Assembly: GCA_016931855.1 (NCBI GenBank)
Contig: JAFGDZ010000048.1
Coordinates: forward strand, 62,001-126,000
Direction: 5' to 3'
Origin: Bacteroidales bacterium
Lineage (GTDB): Bacteria > Bacteroidota > Bacteroidia > Bacteroidales > Tenuifilaceae
DNA length: 64,000 bases
Positions 26,601-35,249 of the stretch are shown in pieces. Under the pieces are notes generated by a model. That model was not told the DNA's origin. It saw only the letters and a program-made list of their open reading frames with translations, and made no database searches. The stretch's first letter is position 1, and each line of letters starts with the position of its first letter. Both the position numbers and the translations under genes were made by a program.

Positions 26601-29600
26601 CGTAAAGCTGGGCGTCGGATTCGCTTGAGTTTATTTGTCGCAGTATTACTTGGCTGTGAGTCCAAGCCAGCTCCAGTACGCGTGTTGCCATTTGCTTGTC
26701 CTGATACTTTTCTATAAGATGCAAAGCCCCATCGCGCGATGTGCTAACCCCGGTTACCATATCAATTGTAGCCGATTTTTGGGGCTCAAGTACAATGCTA
26801 AACTGAATGGCAACTATGGGGTCGAGTACCGAACCCTGACTGCCCGATAGCGGCTCTGTGCTTGTTATTGCGCTTGGCGCAACAAGAGTGTTCCCGCGGC
26901 CAATAAACTTTAGCCGGTCGGTTTCGTAGGTGATATTTCTAATTTCAGCACCGTAAGCAGCCATTAGGTGAACCATCCAGGGCGATTGCTCCCCAACCGA
27001 TCGGGGTCTGCGCGTGCACAGAATTGCCTGTCGGGGATGAACAATCTCGGTTTGAACAAAAAGGTTGCTAAATGCAGGGTGCGCCAAGTCGGCTCCGTTG
27101 GGTGCAAGCACAACCTCGGCGTAGCTGGTTATATCAATAACCCTTGTTGTTCGGGTAAGGTTTGTAAGTTTTACCCTACGTAGCTCAATGTCATCCTCGG
27201 GCGACACTGCAATCTCGGTATATGTATCAATCCCGTTATCGCGACGGCGAAACTCTGCTCGTCCCTCTGAGAATATTACCTCATACTTCTCGGGTTCTTT
27301 TAGTGTTGGTTGGTATGTGTTAGACCAAAAATTACCATTCTCGGCATCGCGTAAATAGCAAAAAGTGCCCCAGTTATCGCAGGTGCAGTCTTCTCTCCAT
27401 CGGGTAACGGCAAGGTCTTTCCAGTGGCTGTACCCACCGCCAGCATTTGTAACTACAACTTTATAGCTGCCCCCGTTCGAAAGAAGCTTAACCTCTGGGA
27501 ATGGGGTGTTGGGCGTTGTAAATACACGAAGCGGCATTTCGGGAGTACTAATGGCAGCCCGAGCATCGGTTTCGCTTAGAGTATGAGAGTAAAAGGAGGT
27601 TGATTTTGGTATTCTTTCCTGGAGCAGCAGCAAGGTTGCCTTGAACAAAGGGTCTGCTTCAAATCTTTTTTGCATAGGCCTATCCAGTAGTACGTACGCT
27701 AGTGATAGAAAGCTCATCCCCTTATGGTGTGCCATAAACGACTTTATAACGGTTTTCGACTGGCCTCGTGGCAGGCGTGTCCCCGTATAGTCAATTGCTT
27801 CGTAAAAGCCATATCTCCCTACATTCCCTTCGTCGGCAAGTCGCTCAAGGTTTTCGCAAGCTTCCTCGGGCATAACCATTAAGGCTAGGGCTGTTGCATA
27901 GGGTGCTATTACCAAATCTTCCGCAAGGCCTCTTTTTAATCCAAGCCCAGGAACACCAAATGCTCTGTACTGATAGTTAAGCTGCGCATCTACGCTGTTG
28001 TAACCCGATTCCGAAATTCCCCAGGGCACACCTCTTAGCTTGCCGTATTCAATTTGACGCGCAACTGCCGCTTTACAGGTTTGGTAAAGCAAGCTGTTCT
28101 CGTATGTAGGCATTACTATTAGGGGCATAAGGTATTCGAACATCGATCCGCTCCACGACATAAGAATGGGGTCGGCATCAACGGTTGTAAGAAGCCGTCC
28201 AAGTGCAAACCAGCTTTCCTGCGGTGCCTTGTCCTGTGCAATAGCTACAAAAGTGGATAGGCGCGCTTCCGATGCCAGCAGGTCGTAATAGCTTGAGTCG
28301 CTTTGTAGGTTGTCTATGTTATATCCTATTGTGTGTAAGTGAATTGACTTGTTGTATAGGAAATCGTAGTCTATATCAGCAAATTCGGCCGATTGCCTTG
28401 CTGTTTCCTCTATAGCCTCTATTTGCTCTTTTGCGTTGCTAATAACCCGGCTGAGAATGGTTTTAATATCCTCGTGTAAGTGCTCTTCGCCCGAATTTGT
28501 AGCGGATGAAAAAGGATGGAGCGCGGGCGCGTATTTATCAATGTTAGTAGTGGCTAGTTGGCGTAAAGTAGGTATGGTGCTTAGCTCAGGGTAGATGCTC
28601 AACAAATCTTGCAAATTTGGATGCAGTATCCACGGGAATACGTGGTTTACCTCGTCATTAGCCGCTTGGCATTGGCGGGAAAGGTTAAGTGCCCAAATTT
28701 GGCGTTGCTCATCGGTATTAGATGGGAGTGAGCTTAGAATCTCTACAGCTGCTTTTGAAAGCTTCGCTATAGATTCTTGCAAGGATATAAGGTTAACGGG
28801 TTGTTCTTTTATAAGGGTATCTAAGAGCTTTCGGAACTGGGCAATTACCGATGTCTCCAGGTTGCCATATTGCTCGGTAAGCACTAGGAACGTGTCCTTA
28901 ATCCCATCAAAAAGGCGTGAGCCTAGTATAGGCTGGTCGGGGAGCGCAAGCAAGCCCTGCTTTAGGGTAAGCAAATGGCCAGCAAGGTTACCACTATCAA
29001 CCGACGACACGTAAAGTGGTCTTAGCGGTTGCAGCGTTTGCGTGTCGTACCAGTTGTAAAAGTGACCTTGGTACCTCTCCATTAAGGTCATTGTGCTAAA
29101 GGCCTTTCTAATTCGATCAATAAGCTCGTTGGCATGAATGTAGCCAAAGTCGTAGGCCGATAGGCTTGCCAGTAGCGAAAGCCCCATGTTTGTGGGCGAT
29201 GTTCGGTGAGCAACAACAGAAACGGGGTGCTCCTGGTAGTTGTCGGGCGGAAGCCAGTTATCGTTGGGGCCAACAAAGGTCTCGAAAAAGAACCATGTTT
29301 TACGGGTCATTTTTCGGAGAAACAAAAGCTGCTTTTCTGTAAGCTCTACTTTGTGTGGTGCCAGTGGCTGACTAACCCACCACGAAATGGCTGGAAAAAT
29401 AAACCATAGCCCAATTATAGGCAGGGCAAAAACAAGCGATGCGGGGAAGTATATTAGAAGATAAGCTGCCGACACAATGGCGGTAAAAGGGGATATCCAC
29501 ATTGTTCTAAACGACTTAAGCACGCTGCTTTTGCGGTGATGCTCAGTGCTAGCTTGCGAATTCCATTCAAGAAGCCCTTTTTTTGAAATACACAACCGCC

Positions 29601-32379
29601 AGCATGTTCGTAGTATCGCATCCAAGTTAAAGTATGCTTCGTAGGGTAAGCTTATTATGGTAAAGGCAACCTGGTGCAGCTGTCGGGAAACTGTTTGTTG
29701 GCTTACTTTTAAGTGTTGAGCCAGTAGTGTTTCCTTGGGTTTTTGAAAAAGGCTGATAAATGATGTTACTAATGTTGGAACTAGTAAAACTCCTATTACA
29801 GCGAGGGTCCAAAACCATGGCGACGATAAAATGGTCCAGCCTAAAAGCAGCACTCCTGTTAGTGCCATTGGTACTAAGCTGCGCCTAAGGTTGTCAAATA
29901 TTTTCCACCACGATAAAAGTGATAAAGGATTTTTGCGCGATGCGCCATTTACTTTAGGTATTATTGGCAGTAGCCACGGTAGTAGCTGCCAGTCGCCTCG
30001 TACCCAACGGTGTCGGCGATTTACGTCGGTGCTGTAGCTGGCTGGGTACTCTTCAAATAAAAGAACATCGCTAAGTAGTCCAGAGCGGGTATAGCAGCCC
30101 TCTAGCAGGTCGTGGCTAAGTATTCGGTTCTCGGCAAATCGGTTTTTTAGCGTTTGCTCAAAGGAATCAACCTCGTAAATGCCTTTCCCAATAAACGACC
30201 CTTCCCCAAAAAAGTCCTGATAAACATCGGAAATTGCACGTGTATATGGATCAATACCCGGGTCGTTGCCAAATAGCCTTGCGTATTTAGATCGGTTTGT
30301 GCCGGGTAAGCTCACCGCAACTCGGGGTTGTAGTATGCTATAGCCTTCTGTTATGCGTTTCTTTTTGGCATCGTATTTTGGCTTGTTTAGCGGGTGCGAC
30401 ATGGCGCCAACAAATTGCCGCGCCGAATCGCGAGGTAGCTGTGTATCGGTATCAAGCGTTATTACATACTTTATTTTGCTTAGCACATTGGTATTGCCAA
30501 TAATTAAAGAGAACTCATTGGTTGAGCCACCGCGAAGCAGAGCGTTTAAATCCGATAGCTTTCCCCTTTTTCGCTCATAGCCCATCCAAACCTTGTCGGT
30601 AGGGTTCCACTTTCGGGGACGATGAAAGAGGAAGAAGGTGTCCTGATTTTCGCTAGGGTACTTTTCGTTTAGCTCGGTAATTCGCTTCCCTGCGAGCTCA
30701 AGGAGCGATGTGTCCTCTTCTAGGTGTTCTTGTGCGGCGTCTTTAAAGTCGGTAAGCAGTCCAAAGTGTAGGTTTTGTCCCTGATTTGCCAAAAACCTAA
30801 CCTCCAAGGCCTCCACCAAATCCTCAATGTTTTTGGGGCTGGTAATCATGGTTGGAACAACAACCAACGTTCTCGATTCGGGAGGAATGCCTTTTGAGTA
30901 ATCCAGGCGGGGTAGTGGATACGGGTTTGTAAAGAGTGTAACTAGCCAGTTTACTAGGGCTATTGATAGGTAGCTGCAACTTAGGGCTAGCATAAATCCT
31001 AATACCCATACTTGCCAGCCCCCAATGCCATTGATATTTGCTTTTGCCAGAAGGCCCCAGCATAGAGCAACCGTTAACAGTATTACCGATCCTAAGTAGA
31101 AGAATAGCGGAAACCTTAGCGTTGTGTTTCTTAAAAATGCGGTGAATGACTGCTTGGCGTTTGCTTGTTTTTCTAGCTCAGGTAGCCCTTTGTCTATAAG
31201 GTAAAACCCTACATGGGCACTTCTATGGTTAAGGCCATGTTGCTCAGCACTCTGTTTGGCAAGGGCTATTGCTTTCTGTGCTACTTCAACCTCAGTTAGT
31301 ACGCTCTTTTTGGCAACCTTTTCAATAATATGTCGGTAATGATCTCGGGTACCAAAATCCATTGAGGTGTACGCGTTGGCAGGGTCTTGGTTAAGGTGCT
31401 GCTCAACGTGACTCATGGATTCTACAAATTCGCGCCAGTCCAAGTCCCCTAGAAGGCGAAGGCTGCCAATGCTATTGCTTATAGAAACTTGGTCGGCAGC
31501 TTGTTGCTGGGTGCCAATTTGTATTAGTTGCGCAATGGTTTGATTCGATTCCGATAGTCGTTGCTCAATCCACGTTAGGGGGAAAGCCAGAGCGGAGCTT
31601 CTACCCTGTAAGCGGCGAACGAATTCCGAAACAAAGGGGGTGGACATGGGTGGCTCCGAGCGTGCCATGTCGGCAATAAGGAGGATAAGGCTTTTGGGAT
31701 CCTTCTCGGCAATATCAACCATCTTGTCGGCCCAATAATCGGCAAGGTCTCTATCGGCTCTTCCTGCAGCTATTTTTACCGCAACCCTACGCAGGTTCTC
31801 TATTAGGGCAAGCCGCAGCATTATGGGTATTGCCCATAGCTCGCCAAGTTTTAGCGTTGTAACGGTTTGGTAGGCAGTTACAAATCGGCGTAACCCAACG
31901 GGATCCACGTGTCCTTCCCCGTGCGATATTATTTCTTTGGCAATGTCGTAAACACGCGGAAGCTGGGCCGATGAGCCGTTCAGTAACCGGGGGAGCTCTT
32001 TGCTGTAGCCCTTAGGTAAATGCCTTCGTCCGGTCCTAATTTGCTCCTCAATTAAATAGAAGTTATCTAGGAGCCATTCGGCAGCAGGTGTAATTTGTTG
32101 CTTATCCTTAACTGCCTCGGAAACAATGTCGTAAACTTCCAATAGAATGGCTTCGTTTTCGGAGAGCCGGGAAAGTAGCTGCGGGTATAATTTGCCCTTA
32201 GTATCAAGCACATGCAACCCGGCAAGGGTTTTACCATGCTGTTCCATTTGCTCGGCACTAAATAGCGCCGAAATAAGAGGCGATTCCCCGTTGGCAAATT
32301 TATGGGAAAAATCTTTTTCCCATAATCGGGTCTTTATGCGTTGTATCGATTGGGTAACTTTTGTAAGCCCTACTTTCAT
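23653..32379 (-). CDS. ndvB: Cyclic beta-1,2-glucan synthase (NdvB/ChvB-type GT84-GH94 enzyme)
   Basis: 2908 residues, the length of the NdvB/Cgs family. Membrane helices near 423-445 and 455-483 precede a processive glycosyltransferase (GT84) domain with VITLDTDTQLPRDSA (about 639-653, the DxD region) and RRHRWVRGDWQLLPW (about 788-802). More membrane helices occur near 835-880 and 985-1035. A glycoamylase-like domain follows (about 1055-1540: ETFVGPNDNWLPPDN, SPTNMGLSL, VDSGNLAGHL, SWSGSMFEYLMP, HHKGMSFLSLAY). Then come two carbohydrate-binding units and a GH94 phosphorylase domain with GTCDWNDGMNMVG (general acid Asp) and WTWYTGSAGWMYR. The enzyme starts, extends and cyclises osmoregulated periplasmic beta-1,2-glucans from UDP-glucose. 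Monocistronic, ATG at 32379. Confidence 0.92.
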   Translation of the reverse strand: MKVGLTKVTQSIQRIKTRLWEKDFSHKFANGESPLISALFSAEQMEQHGKTLAGLHVLDTKGKLYPQLLSRLSENEAILLEVYDIVSEAVKDKQQITPAAEWLLDNFYLIEEQIRTGRRHLPKGYSKELPRLLNGSSAQLPRVYDIAKEIISHGEGHVDPVGLRRFVTAYQTVTTLKLGELWAIPIMLRLALIENLRRVAVKIAAGRADRDLADYWADKMVDIAEKDPKSLILLIADMARSEPPMSTPFVSEFVRRLQGRSSALAFPLTWIEQRLSESNQTIAQLIQIGTQQQAADQVSISNSIGSLRLLGDLDWREFVESMSHVEQHLNQDPANAYTSMDFGTRDHYRHIIEKVAKKSVLTEVEVAQKAIALAKQSAEQHGLNHRSAHVGFYLIDKGLPELEKQANAKQSFTAFLRNTTLRFPLFFYLGSVILLTVALCWGLLAKANINGIGGWQVWVLGFMLALSCSYLSIALVNWLVTLFTNPYPLPRLDYSKGIPPESRTLVVVPTMITSPKNIEDLVEALEVRFLANQGQNLHFGLLTDFKDAAQEHLEEDTSLLELAGKRITELNEKYPSENQDTFFLFHRPRKWNPTDKVWMGYERKRGKLSDLNALLRGGSTNEFSLIIGNTNVLSKIKYVITLDTDTQLPRDSARQFVGAMSHPLNKPKYDAKKKRITEGYSILQPRVAVSLPGTNRSKYARLFGNDPGIDPYTRAISDVYQDFFGEGSFIGKGIYEVDSFEQTLKNRFAENRILSHDLLEGCYTRSGLLSDVLLFEEYPASYSTDVNRRHRWVRGDWQLLPWLLPIIPKVNGASRKNPLSLLSWWKIFDNLRRSLVPMALTGVLLLGWTILSSPWFWTLAVIGVLLVPTLVTSFISLFQKPKETLLAQHLKVSQQTVSRQLHQVAFTIISLPYEAYFNLDAILRTCWRLCISKKGLLEWNSQASTEHHRKSSVLKSFRTMWISPFTAIVSAAYLLIYFPASLVFALPIIGLWFIFPAISWWVSQPLAPHKVELTEKQLLFLRKMTRKTWFFFETFVGPNDNWLPPDNYQEHPVSVVAHRTSPTNMGLSLLASLSAYDFGYIHANELIDRIRKAFSTMTLMERYQGHFYNWYDTQTLQPLRPLYVSSVDSGNLAGHLLTLKQGLLALPDQPILGSRLFDGIKDTFLVLTEQYGNLETSVIAQFRKLLDTLIKEQPVNLISLQESIAKLSKAAVEILSSLPSNTDEQRQIWALNLSRQCQAANDEVNHVFPWILHPNLQDLLSIYPELSTIPTLRQLATTNIDKYAPALHPFSSATNSGEEHLHEDIKTILSRVISNAKEQIEAIEETARQSAEFADIDYDFLYNKSIHLHTIGYNIDNLQSDSSYYDLLASEARLSTFVAIAQDKAPQESWFALGRLLTTVDADPILMSWSGSMFEYLMPLIVMPTYENSLLYQTCKAAVARQIEYGKLRGVPWGISESGYNSVDAQLNYQYRAFGVPGLGLKRGLAEDLVIAPYATALALMVMPEEACENLERLADEGNVGRYGFYEAIDYTGTRLPRGQSKTVIKSFMAHHKGMSFLSLAYVLLDRPMQKRFEADPLFKATLLLLQERIPKSTSFYSHTLSETDARAAISTPEMPLRVFTTPNTPFPEVKLLSNGGSYKVVVTNAGGGYSHWKDLAVTRWREDCTCDNWGTFCYLRDAENGNFWSNTYQPTLKEPEKYEVIFSEGRAEFRRRDNGIDTYTEIAVSPEDDIELRRVKLTNLTRTTRVIDITSYAEVVLAPNGADLAHPAFSNLFVQTEIVHPRQAILCTRRPRSVGEQSPWMVHLMAAYGAEIRNITYETDRLKFIGRGNTLVAPSAITSTEPLSGSQGSVLDPIVAIQFSIVLEPQKSATIDMVTGVSTSRDGALHLIEKYQDKQMATRVLELAWTHSQVILRQINSSESDAQLYGRLASSIIFANSTLRAEPAILIKNQRGQYGLWGYAISGDLPIVLVQIEDPTNINIVRQMVQAHAYWRLKGLAVDLVIWNEDHAGYRQLLQDQIIGLIAAGVGSGIMDSPGGIFVRSADQISNEDRILFQTVARVTISDTRGTLADQINNSRYHELPKKYLKPTRAYKPNLETEVILPRQDLIFYNGLGGFTPDGREYVITTTKERVTPAPWVNVLANSGFGTVVSEKGLAYTWSENAHEYRLSPWHNDPVTDSSGEAMYIRDEETGHFWSPTPLTNSESELYLCRHGFGYSVFEHNEGGIKSELWIYVATDAPIKFSVLKVTNQTERHCKLSATSYVEWVLGDMRHKNAMHVNTSIDSSGSVAYATNPYNPEFASRVTFLQTDDAICSITCDRKEFLGRNGTLKNPAAMLHSRLFGKNGVALDPCAAIQVPFDLAPGQVRELVFKLGSGTSKEDANSIIRRFRGPAQAYSALEAVWHHWSQTLGAVQVETPDASLNVMANGWLLYQTLACRVWARSGYYQSGGAFGFRDQLQDAMSLIFAKPNILREHLLLFASRQFPEGDVQHWWHPPVGRGVRTHCSDDYLWLPLATCRYVLSTGDTGVLEEPIGFIEGRPVNLEDDSYYDLPNRGEHAATLYEHCKLAIKYGLKFGSHGLPLIGTCDWNDGMNMVGNEGKGESVWLGFFLFDVLNQFAEVATARGDNEFANMCRNAGSEIQQNIEKNAWDGEWYRRAYFDNGTPLGSASNEECQIDSISQSWSVLSGAGNPQRSAVAMESASKRLVQRSNSLVQLLDPPFDTSDLNPGYIKGYVPGVRENGGQYTHAAIWLAMAFAKLGDNDKAYDILSMINPVNHATTHSEVERYKVEPYVMAADVYALSPHIGRGGWTWYTGSAGWMYRLIVESILGLRIEVEKLHIKPCVPSGWDTFKIYYRFRETRYQILVIQLPEGERKQTITLDGAACHNSFINLVNDRQEHSVEVKLYGVKA

Positions 32380-33070
32380 GTGTCTGTTTTTTTGTTTTTA
32401 AGAGGTACGTATGCCTGCCTGCCCTTGGGCAGGAACTAACGGCTAGCCAAAGGCAATGGCACTCCTATGGTAATTACCCATGGGATAGTCTTTAGCAGGT
32501 ATAATAAAGCTGTAATCATGTGTGTTTCATGACTTGCTATTCCGGTTATTATAACCCTGTTTAAAAGCGTTCCTTTCTCAGTGCGTATTCATGCGCAAGT
32601 GATGTGCATAAATGGTAAGGGAGAAATTAAGGTGTAACTTTCCAGTGAGTGCGAGTGATCTGAGAATATATTAAAGCTCCTTTGCGACTTTATTTAGAAG
32701 AGGTAACTTGCTTAAATTTAGCGGTATGAAATTTTAGTGTGCATTTTTAGTTGTAAGTAGTGTTTCATATACTGCTACTCCAAGTATAAGCATATAATCC
32801 CATTAAGTTGCTATATAACTCTGAAAATAAATTATATAATTGCTACAAGTAGCGATGTCCAAGTAGATACAGTAACATTTTTTTAGTGAAGATACTGGTA
32901 TTTCTTCCTCTAGCTCCCATCATCCTTAATACTCCACTTGGTATCCCATTTATGGCTATTAAAAAAATATGTGAAAAATGTAACACTACTCAAAATTTAT
33001 GTAACACATTAAAATCTATATATAACCAACTTTATGGTTATCAATTTACTAACGATATAATAGTTAAGGC
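32380..33070. other. Divergent intergenic region with promoter E
   Basis: The 691 bp separate the minus-strand glucan synthase gene from the plus-strand reductase gene. A 16-bp palindrome CCTGCCCTTGGGCAGG lies at about 32417-32432 in the leader of the synthase gene. Promoter E is near the right end. No clear -7 box was found for the synthase gene and no small gene is convincing. Confidence 0.5.
32970..33034 (+). promoter_or_regulatory. Direct-repeat stress promoter E
   Basis: TGTGAA (32970), ATGTAAC (32978-32984), ATGTAAC (32999-33005, 21 bp later), both repeats perfect. The -7 position (33027-33034) reads CAACTTTA, a weaker match to TAnnTTTG at exactly the expected spacing. The reductase start codon is 37 bp beyond. 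Confidence 0.72.
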
Positions 33071-33742
33071 ATGGCTCAGCAGATTGTAAAAATACGATAC
33101 ATAACACATATAACTCATGATGTGCTTGAAATTGTTACCGATAAACCAGAAGGGTTCACGTTTACTGCAGGGCAGGCGGTTGCAGTATCAATAAATAAAA
33201 TTGGTTGGGTAAATGAGGTGCGCCCCTTCTCGTTAACAAGTATTCCCGAGCAATACTTTTTGGAGTTTATTATCAAGGTTTATCCGTTGCACAAAGGAGT
33301 AACCAATCATCTACTACAGCTAAAAGAGGGCGATGAGCTTATTTTACACAATACCTTTGGCGCTATAAGCTATAAGGGCAAGGGTGTTTTTATTGCAGGA
33401 GGAGCAGGGATTACCCCTTTTATTAGCATTCTTCGCGACCTGCACTCGCGAAAAGAGGTTGACAGCAATAAGCTGATTTTTGCCAACAAAACAAAGGAGG
33501 ATATAATTCTGGAGGCAGAGTTAAAAGCAATTCTCAAGCATAATGTTGTAAACATTATTGCTGATGAAAATGTCAAGGGGTATGCGCAGGGGCTAATTTC
33601 AGAAAGTTTTCTTAAATCTCATGTAAGCCAATCGTGCAAGAATGTTTACCTGTGTGGCCCTCCACAAATGATGGAAGCAGTTGAGGGGCAGTTACGCCAA
33701 TTGAATATCGACGAGAAATCCATTACAAAAGAAGAGTTTTAG
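33071..33742 (+). CDS. Ferredoxin-NADP+ reductase-like flavin oxidoreductase
   Basis: 223 residues with an N-terminal FAD-binding barrel (FTFTAGQAVAVSI about 29-41; EVRPFSLTSIPEQ about 50-62, the RxxS FAD motif as RPFS) and a C-terminal NAD(P)-binding domain (GVFIAGGAGITPFISILRDL about 104-123; VYLCGPPQMMEAVEGQL about 192-208). No iron-sulfur domain is attached, so an external partner such as a flavodoxin, ferredoxin or globin is expected. It stands behind direct-repeat promoter E and may be the first gene of an operon with the sensory genes that follow. Confidence 0.85.
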   Translation: MAQQIVKIRYITHITHDVLEIVTDKPEGFTFTAGQAVAVSINKIGWVNEVRPFSLTSIPEQYFLEFIIKVYPLHKGVTNHLLQLKEGDELILHNTFGAISYKGKGVFIAGGAGITPFISILRDLHSRKEVDSNKLIFANKTKEDIILEAELKAILKHNVVNIIADENVKGYAQGLISESFLKSHVSQSCKNVYLCGPPQMMEAVEGQLRQLNIDEKSITKEEF

Positions 33743-33866
33743 CGGGCTACCTCTATCAACAGCTAACTTGGTAACCAAAAGGCCCCAACAAAAATCAGGA
33801 ATTAAAAAGGAGTTTCGGAGAATTGCAGAAAATCAAAAAGATAACGCCCTAATACTCTATAACCCG

Positions 33867-35180
33867 ATGAAAGATAGTAGTACCAAAATAAGCTCAGAAT
33901 CATCTCTCCGGCAAAGAGCATTAAAATTAATGGAAAACAAACAGCTCGCATCAACCACTCACGACTCTGTATCGGAATCGCTAAAGCTGATTCATGAACT
34001 TGAGGTGCACCAACTTGAGCTGGAAATTCAGAATGAAGAGCTAATGCTGTCTAGAAAGTTGGCGGTTGAGTCTGCCGATAAGTATATTGAGCTCTACAAT
34101 TCCTCCCCCGTTGGATATTTTACCCTTTTAAAGGATGGAACAATCGTTGAGTTAAATCTTTCTGGCTCCCAAATGCTGGGAAAAGATAGGTTGAAGCTAA
34201 TGAATAGCCATTTTGGCTTTTTTGTTACCGATGATACAAAAGCCATTTTTAACCATTTTATTTTGCAGCTCTTTAGTAACAAGACTAAAGAGACCTGCGA
34301 AGTGGATATATTGAATAATCGTAATAGAACAATAACAACTCACCTTACCGGAATGATCTCAAAAGATAGGGATCGATGCCGCTTAAACGTTATTGATATA
34401 ACCCGACTTAAGCAGTCGGAGCTAGAAATACAGCAAAAAAACAATGAGCTTAGAAAGCTCAATACCGAAAAGGATAAGTTATTCTCTATTCTGGCACACG
34501 ATTTAAGAAGCCCATTCAGCGCTTTTTTGGGCCTTACCGAGATTTTGGCTGATAAGCTACAGGATATTAACCACAAAAACGTTCAACAAATTGCCAATTC
34601 CTTAAGGCAGTCGGCCTTAAACGTTTTTCAGCTTATAGAGAACTTGCTGGAGTGGTCAAGAATGCAGCGTGGTCTTGTAGAGTATAAGCCAGTAACAATT
34701 CGGCTCAAGGATAGTTTACTTAGATCTATAGAAATGTTATCGCAAGCAGCAGTGCAGAAAGGACAGACAATTCTGCTACAAATCCCCGATAACTTATATG
34801 TAAATGTAGATATTGCCATGCTGGAATCTACATTAAGGAATCTGATTTCAAATGCCATTAAGTTCTCAAATAGGGGAGAGAGTATCCAGATATCTGCCAC
34901 AGTAAAGTGCGACAAAACAATTGAGGTAGAAGTTTCTGATAACGGTATAGGAATGAGCAATAAATTGCTAGAGCAGCTATTTCATGTTAATGAGCAAGTG
35001 GGCTGCAAAGGAACCGAAGGTGAGCTTAGCACAGGGCTAGGGTTGCTTTTGTGTAAAGAGTTTGTTGAGAAGAATGGCGGTGAAATTAGCGTTGAGTCCG
35101 TTGAGGGGAAAGGAAGTACGTTTACGTTTACTCTTCCTATGGCACTTAATGCAGAATCCTTTGTGGAAACCTTACGCTGA
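33867..35180 (+). CDS. PAS domain sensor histidine kinase
   Basis: 437 residues from ATG 33867. An open extension begins at TTG 33768, but the ATG start is preferred because the extension is low-complexity and basic. The order is: a helix IHELEVHQLELEIQNEEL, one PAS domain (LYNSSPVGYFTLLKDGTIVELN), a coiled coil, HisKA with LAHDLRSPFSAFLG (phospho-His), and HATPase_c with N-box NLISNAIKFS, G1 EVSDNGIGMS and G2 STGLGLLLCKEFVE. No membrane helix, so it is a cytoplasmic sensor. There is no response regulator next to it; it lies in a run of sensory genes. The pre-PAS helix and PAS are clearly related to those of the orphan PAS protein at 38232-38786. Confidence 0.85.
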   Translation: MKDSSTKISSESSLRQRALKLMENKQLASTTHDSVSESLKLIHELEVHQLELEIQNEELMLSRKLAVESADKYIELYNSSPVGYFTLLKDGTIVELNLSGSQMLGKDRLKLMNSHFGFFVTDDTKAIFNHFILQLFSNKTKETCEVDILNNRNRTITTHLTGMISKDRDRCRLNVIDITRLKQSELEIQQKNNELRKLNTEKDKLFSILAHDLRSPFSAFLGLTEILADKLQDINHKNVQQIANSLRQSALNVFQLIENLLEWSRMQRGLVEYKPVTIRLKDSLLRSIEMLSQAAVQKGQTILLQIPDNLYVNVDIAMLESTLRNLISNAIKFSNRGESIQISATVKCDKTIEVEVSDNGIGMSNKLLEQLFHVNEQVGCKGTEGELSTGLGLLLCKEFVEKNGGEISVESVEGKGSTFTFTLPMALNAESFVETLR

Positions 35181-35249
35181 TATGTGAATTTTTTTTATTT
35201 TATTTGTGTAAATAAGTAATTGGGAATAACCCATTTGCAAAAGAATAAA

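Noticed and set aside
32632-32638. GTGTAAC in the glucan synthase/reductase intergenic region
   Set aside because: No partner at 21 bp and no -7 box at the right place on either strand.
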